Source: Candidatus Omnitrophota bacterium (GTDB lineage Bacteria; Omnitrophota; Koll11; Tantalellales; Tantalellaceae). Taken from it: a DNA stretch of 7,401 nt. The stretch is from assembly GCA_015231715.1 (NCBI GenBank), contig JADGBB010000056.1, positions 1 through 7,401 of the forward strand, given 5' to 3'. Each line of letters opens with the position of its first letter. Position 1 is the stretch's first letter. The notes beneath the pieces were generated by a model, which saw nothing but the letters and a program-made list of their open reading frames with translations, was not told the DNA's origin and did no database searches. This document shows, in pieces, positions 5,501 through 7,401 of the stretch. The position numbers and the translations under genes were made by a program.

Positions 5501-7401
5501 TTCGGATAATTCATTTACTCTTAACTTATTGCTTATATATTCTTTATATTTATCGACTTTATCGGCGATATTTCCTTTTAGACTGACAATTGTGCCTTTT
5601 TGTATCTCTCCGGCAGAAAACATTTCGTAATTGAACATTATTTTTTTAGTTGCAGGGTCCAGCCAAAAATATATTTTTACTCCTTCTTTACCGTCTGTTG
5701 AAGTTTCTACCACTACCTCGTTTCCTCCTGTATACAAGAAATTAAATGTCTGGAAAAACGCTTTCCCAAATCTCCTGCCTTTCTTTTTACCGATACTAGC
5801 ATCCTGCGCATTGGCTATAAGTTCAGTCAGCATCTTTTCGTTTTCAACACCCATATGGCTTATATAAGTGTTTAACCTGGCAGTTTTTTTATCCGGATTA
5901 CTTGATGACAATATTTTATCCATACCTGTTTTATTGTAATATTCAAGTGTATTTTCTTTTGTCCTATGCTCTATTGCATAAACCAGCTCTTCTAATGAAA
6001 AACCTTTACGTGAATTTTGATCAGATCCTGACAAAGTGCGAACTTCTGTTATCCCCGATTTTCTTCCTTTAATATAATCTCTAGCCTGCTGGCCGTCGGA
6101 TAACGGATCTAGAGAGAAAAGATCATAAAATCCTGATATGTGGAACGGTGAAAAAATAATATTTATTGCCGCTACAACCGGAATAGCATAAGACATATCG
6201 ATACCCAAAATACCGAATACAGCCGCTGTTATCCCTGATAATACAAGAGGTATACTTATCATTCCTAAAGGAGCGGCTAATGCTACCCATGCAGGATATT
6301 CAAACCCTTCGCCTTTCTCAGCGCCTTGGGCTGTATATTTAGCGTTATCTAAATCAATCTGCCCCCGGCCTTTATCCGCCCATTTATGAAAATGTTCATG
6401 CATAAACGTCATAACCCTCAAATATCTGCCAAGCTTTGATGAAAATAATTTACTTGAAAGCATATTCATGGAATCATTGATATTTACTTTTTCCCGCAAT
6501 CTCTCAAACCGTTCGTTTTCAGCTTCAATGTCTGCCTCATTTCTATTTCGTGGGCTTGCCTCCGATCTATTTAGAGCTACAAATTTTATTCTGTTTTCTA
6601 TTCTTATAATGGTATCTCTGTTAGGATATTCTGCATCATGCGCACCGGAATCTTCTCCTAAAAGATTGGCTACTATTAATTCATCCTGTCTAATAAGGTC
6701 ATATTCCGCCAATTTATCAAGGGCTACGTCAACATATAAATGGAATAGTTCATGCCCTAAAGTTTTATTTAACTCATCATCAGAACTTTGTGTATGCGTT
6801 TGCCCTATAGCCATTAGCCATACTCCTTCAATAGCAATAACACTAAGAAAGAGGTAAGGATTAACCTTGCAAAAAGCCATTATCAAGGCAACAGTTGCTG
6901 CTATGCATGAGGATATAACGGGCGTAATTATGCTTTTTTTCATCAAAGATATATGCCTGCTACTCAAATCATTAGCACGTGTATCGATAGAACCATTATG
7001 ATAAAAAGTTATTAAATCAAAAAAATCCAATTTAGCATCTGCCATATTTCCCGACAAAATTGAATCAATTAAATCATTGAATGTATCTCTTAAGTTTTCG
7101 ACAAATCCACGTTCCCTTATAAATACATTAATATTTCTTTCCTTTGCTATTTTTCTTATATGCTTCTCAAATATAGCAACGTCTATATCGCCATCATCGT
7201 TAAACCAGTCAGGCCTGATTGAGGTAAGAATAGCGTCAATTTTCTGTTCTTTCGTTAATTCAGATTGAACCTCGCTTTTCCCGGCATTAAAAACAGCTTC
7301 CACCGCATTATACAATTTGGGGCTACATTCAGATACTGTGGCCATAGCTGTTTCCAAAATAGTTGGGAAGGATCCATTTATTGTCAGATTGCTGCGTCCT
7401 G
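2555..7401 (-). CDS. Giant multidomain membrane protein: paired HExxH, GHKL-like ATPase and transglutaminase-like domains (5' end open at window edge)
   Basis: At least 1600 residues. Numbering here counts from the TTG at 7357. The frame has no stop from there to 7401, so the true start may lie outside; ATG 7343 (GGAAAC upstream) is an alternative. In order: two membrane segments (about 144-185); HELFH at 202-206; HEHFH at 320-324; a second membrane pair (about 355-405) followed by DLFSLDPLSDG (412-422), recalling the LDG motif of M50 proteases; a GHKL-like region (about 495-690) with ELIANAQDA at 512-520, RRFGKAFF at 528-535, GT at 588-589 and DQGKGM at 669-674; an unrecognised helical/beta stretch (about 700-990); a third membrane pair (about 1008-1071); a beta-rich segment; a transglutaminase-like core (about 1265-1400) with PCVCG (Cys1329) and SHAKV (His1367); and a beta-rich C-terminal tail. 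No signal peptide is seen. The substrate and role are unknown. Proteins of this size and mixed make-up are known from Omnitrophota. The gene ends tail to tail with the secreted-protein gene. Confidence 0.88.
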   Translation of the reverse strand, partial: GRSNLTINGSFPTILETAMATVSECSPKLYNAVEAVFNAGKSEVQSELTKEQKIDAILTSIRPDWFNDDGDIDVAIFEKHIRKIAKERNINVFIRERGFVENLRDTFNDLIDSILSGNMADAKLDFFDLITFYHNGSIDTRANDLSSRHISLMKKSIITPVISSCIAATVALIMAFCKVNPYLFLSVIAIEGVWLMAIGQTHTQSSDDELNKTLGHELFHLYVDVALDKLAEYDLIRQDELIVANLLGEDSGAHDAEYPNRDTIIRIENRIKFVALNRSEASPRNRNEADIEAENERFERLREKVNINDSMNMLSSKLFSSKLGRYLRVMTFMHEHFHKWADKGRGQIDLDNAKYTAQGAEKGEGFEYPAWVALAAPLGMISIPLVLSGITAAVFGILGIDMSYAIPVVAAINIIFSPFHISGFYDLFSLDPLSDGQQARDYIKGRKSGITEVRTLSGSDQNSRKGFSLEELVYAIEHRTKENTLEYYNKTGMDKILSSSNPDKKTARLNTYISHMGVENEKMLTELIANAQDASIGKKKGRRFGKAFFQTFNFLYTGGNEVVVETSTDGKEGVKIYFWLDPATKKIMFNYEMFSAGEIQKGTIVSLKGNIADKVDKYKEYISNKLRVNELSEIRWADGDEKRINNPEEYVLVNTLEKAIVPGENEVKPIKVLVNDNGVVIADQGKGMSIKDIFEKLLLPQPEKEEEAISKTIDSEITRETKLFYKSANENGVDQKNSTVTLNLSGYGIEDIIIKDKIGLINEVILAFPHDTEITSEKSHIALSGKLTDSIKGMKILINKLTELDRKIPLSERVGLINVLAEVIKIKQKNEQKGLVRGDAKTATDLLWYLQYKVNEVGLIKHIKKQGKVLLPNDKGWENINDTENKFIYIDRSFYDFGSNYQEIEKEGIIEKIELPHDLSYKGEKLKVYIAALKDNKKGTNATMMLLENDNVDNILVIDKDIYEKHKEKDMGILVKRILTEVEDQIFLENKAVVSAETSDKNFIKDFLAKISSVYKKTSTSVKITMIGVSVIVTPLFLKLMWNETAEFVIWNVSTEVIANSIVGLMLFGVGALFCVFAWVFVIVNKKFFKMIKGLVKENSVEISEDIEYSGWGADFVGGKTSGEFVQRFKREGKIELKERSKAYGQIKGPLNNGLVFDKIFTGLDKSGNFEDEISVNNSFILGTKTGHQNKVSFKANVAPQEEIDLYRRLDGSDIIDVKVKAVGNKWKKIPFQYENGVLSIGDYKGKIEISYKLVLYSENMGFKANVSSIPKWEFDDMPAEWSDELDMMKDKSDNEKIEKIEEIINKNFSYDKEKSICNIEGKSYMSQAIEYLSRKEKIPCVCGSLAAYYYILARYAGLEIAVYHLPGIHKGKFYNEKESHAKVLVKNGPKWEDKEVTAMVEFVNGSTGWIGEEVHRNNDVTDKNQISIIGEYDYDEFAGFLYNVTQKKLFGSKESIMLLTRDGELVAEYTIPKNSAFKPVLVYQDRNQVAFLSGTEKAYTLSFVVKKNAPKKIKNKEIKFSRKMNEGYGNVLNYYYDSGKKGVSFCFIGQEFNNGYKQIFFGGDKKINTHISPKCLEGKLYFFSTEGNKISVYDEDGNVVSSKQVSVPSNMIE

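Noticed and set aside
6468..6857. 129-codon open frame on the + strand
   Set aside because: It is antisense to the HExxH region of the giant gene, rich in Ser/Phe/Leu, and has no ribosome site or recognisable domain.
7343..7357. Fixed start of the giant gene at TTG 7357 or ATG 7343
   Set aside because: Only a weak ribosome site (GGAAAC) precedes ATG 7343, and the frame stays open to the window edge, so I left the gene as 5' partial.

Overview
The window is AT-rich bacterial DNA. Three things suggest the candidate phylum Omnitrophota (OP3): one very long multidomain membrane protein, a secreted protein with a 'Cys...LAYS' type signal end, and small palindromic repeats both between and inside genes. 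This assignment rests on general resemblance, not on a marker gene.

Layout. (1) Positions 1-501, + strand: the 3' part of a class I SAM-dependent methyltransferase gene. (2) Positions 497-673: a 161-bp non-autonomous (MITE-like) insertion with imperfect terminal inverted repeats and an exact 8-bp target duplication, CATAGAAT. The left copy of the duplication contains the methyltransferase stop codon. (3) Positions 713-863: a likely sigma70 promoter followed by a very well conserved class I (GEMM) cyclic-di-GMP riboswitch aptamer. (4) Positions 866-2572, + strand: a secreted protein that I read as a distant relative of the ChaN/EreA/TraB ('Tiki') superfamily. Three repeat sequences are carried in frame inside it. 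(5) Positions 2555-7401, - strand: a protein of at least 1600 residues whose frame is still open at the window edge. In order it has two HExxH motifs among membrane segments, a GHKL-type ATPase region with its motifs in an unusual order, another membrane pair, a transglutaminase-like domain and a beta-rich C-terminus. Genes 4 and 5 converge and overlap by 18 bp.

How the parts relate. The riboswitch lies directly upstream of the secreted protein, and its 3' strand holds the best Shine-Dalgarno-like sequence, so c-di-GMP probably controls that gene at translation initiation. The giant protein runs the other way and is not visibly under the same control. The secreted protein stops only eight residues after its last conserved motif, where it meets the end of the giant gene, so the junction may be a rearrangement that trimmed its C-terminus. 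The most notable points are the riboswitch-controlled secreted protein, the three coding-embedded palindromes with the covarying intergenic relative, and the giant fusion of metalloprotease-like, GHKL-like and transglutaminase-like domains.
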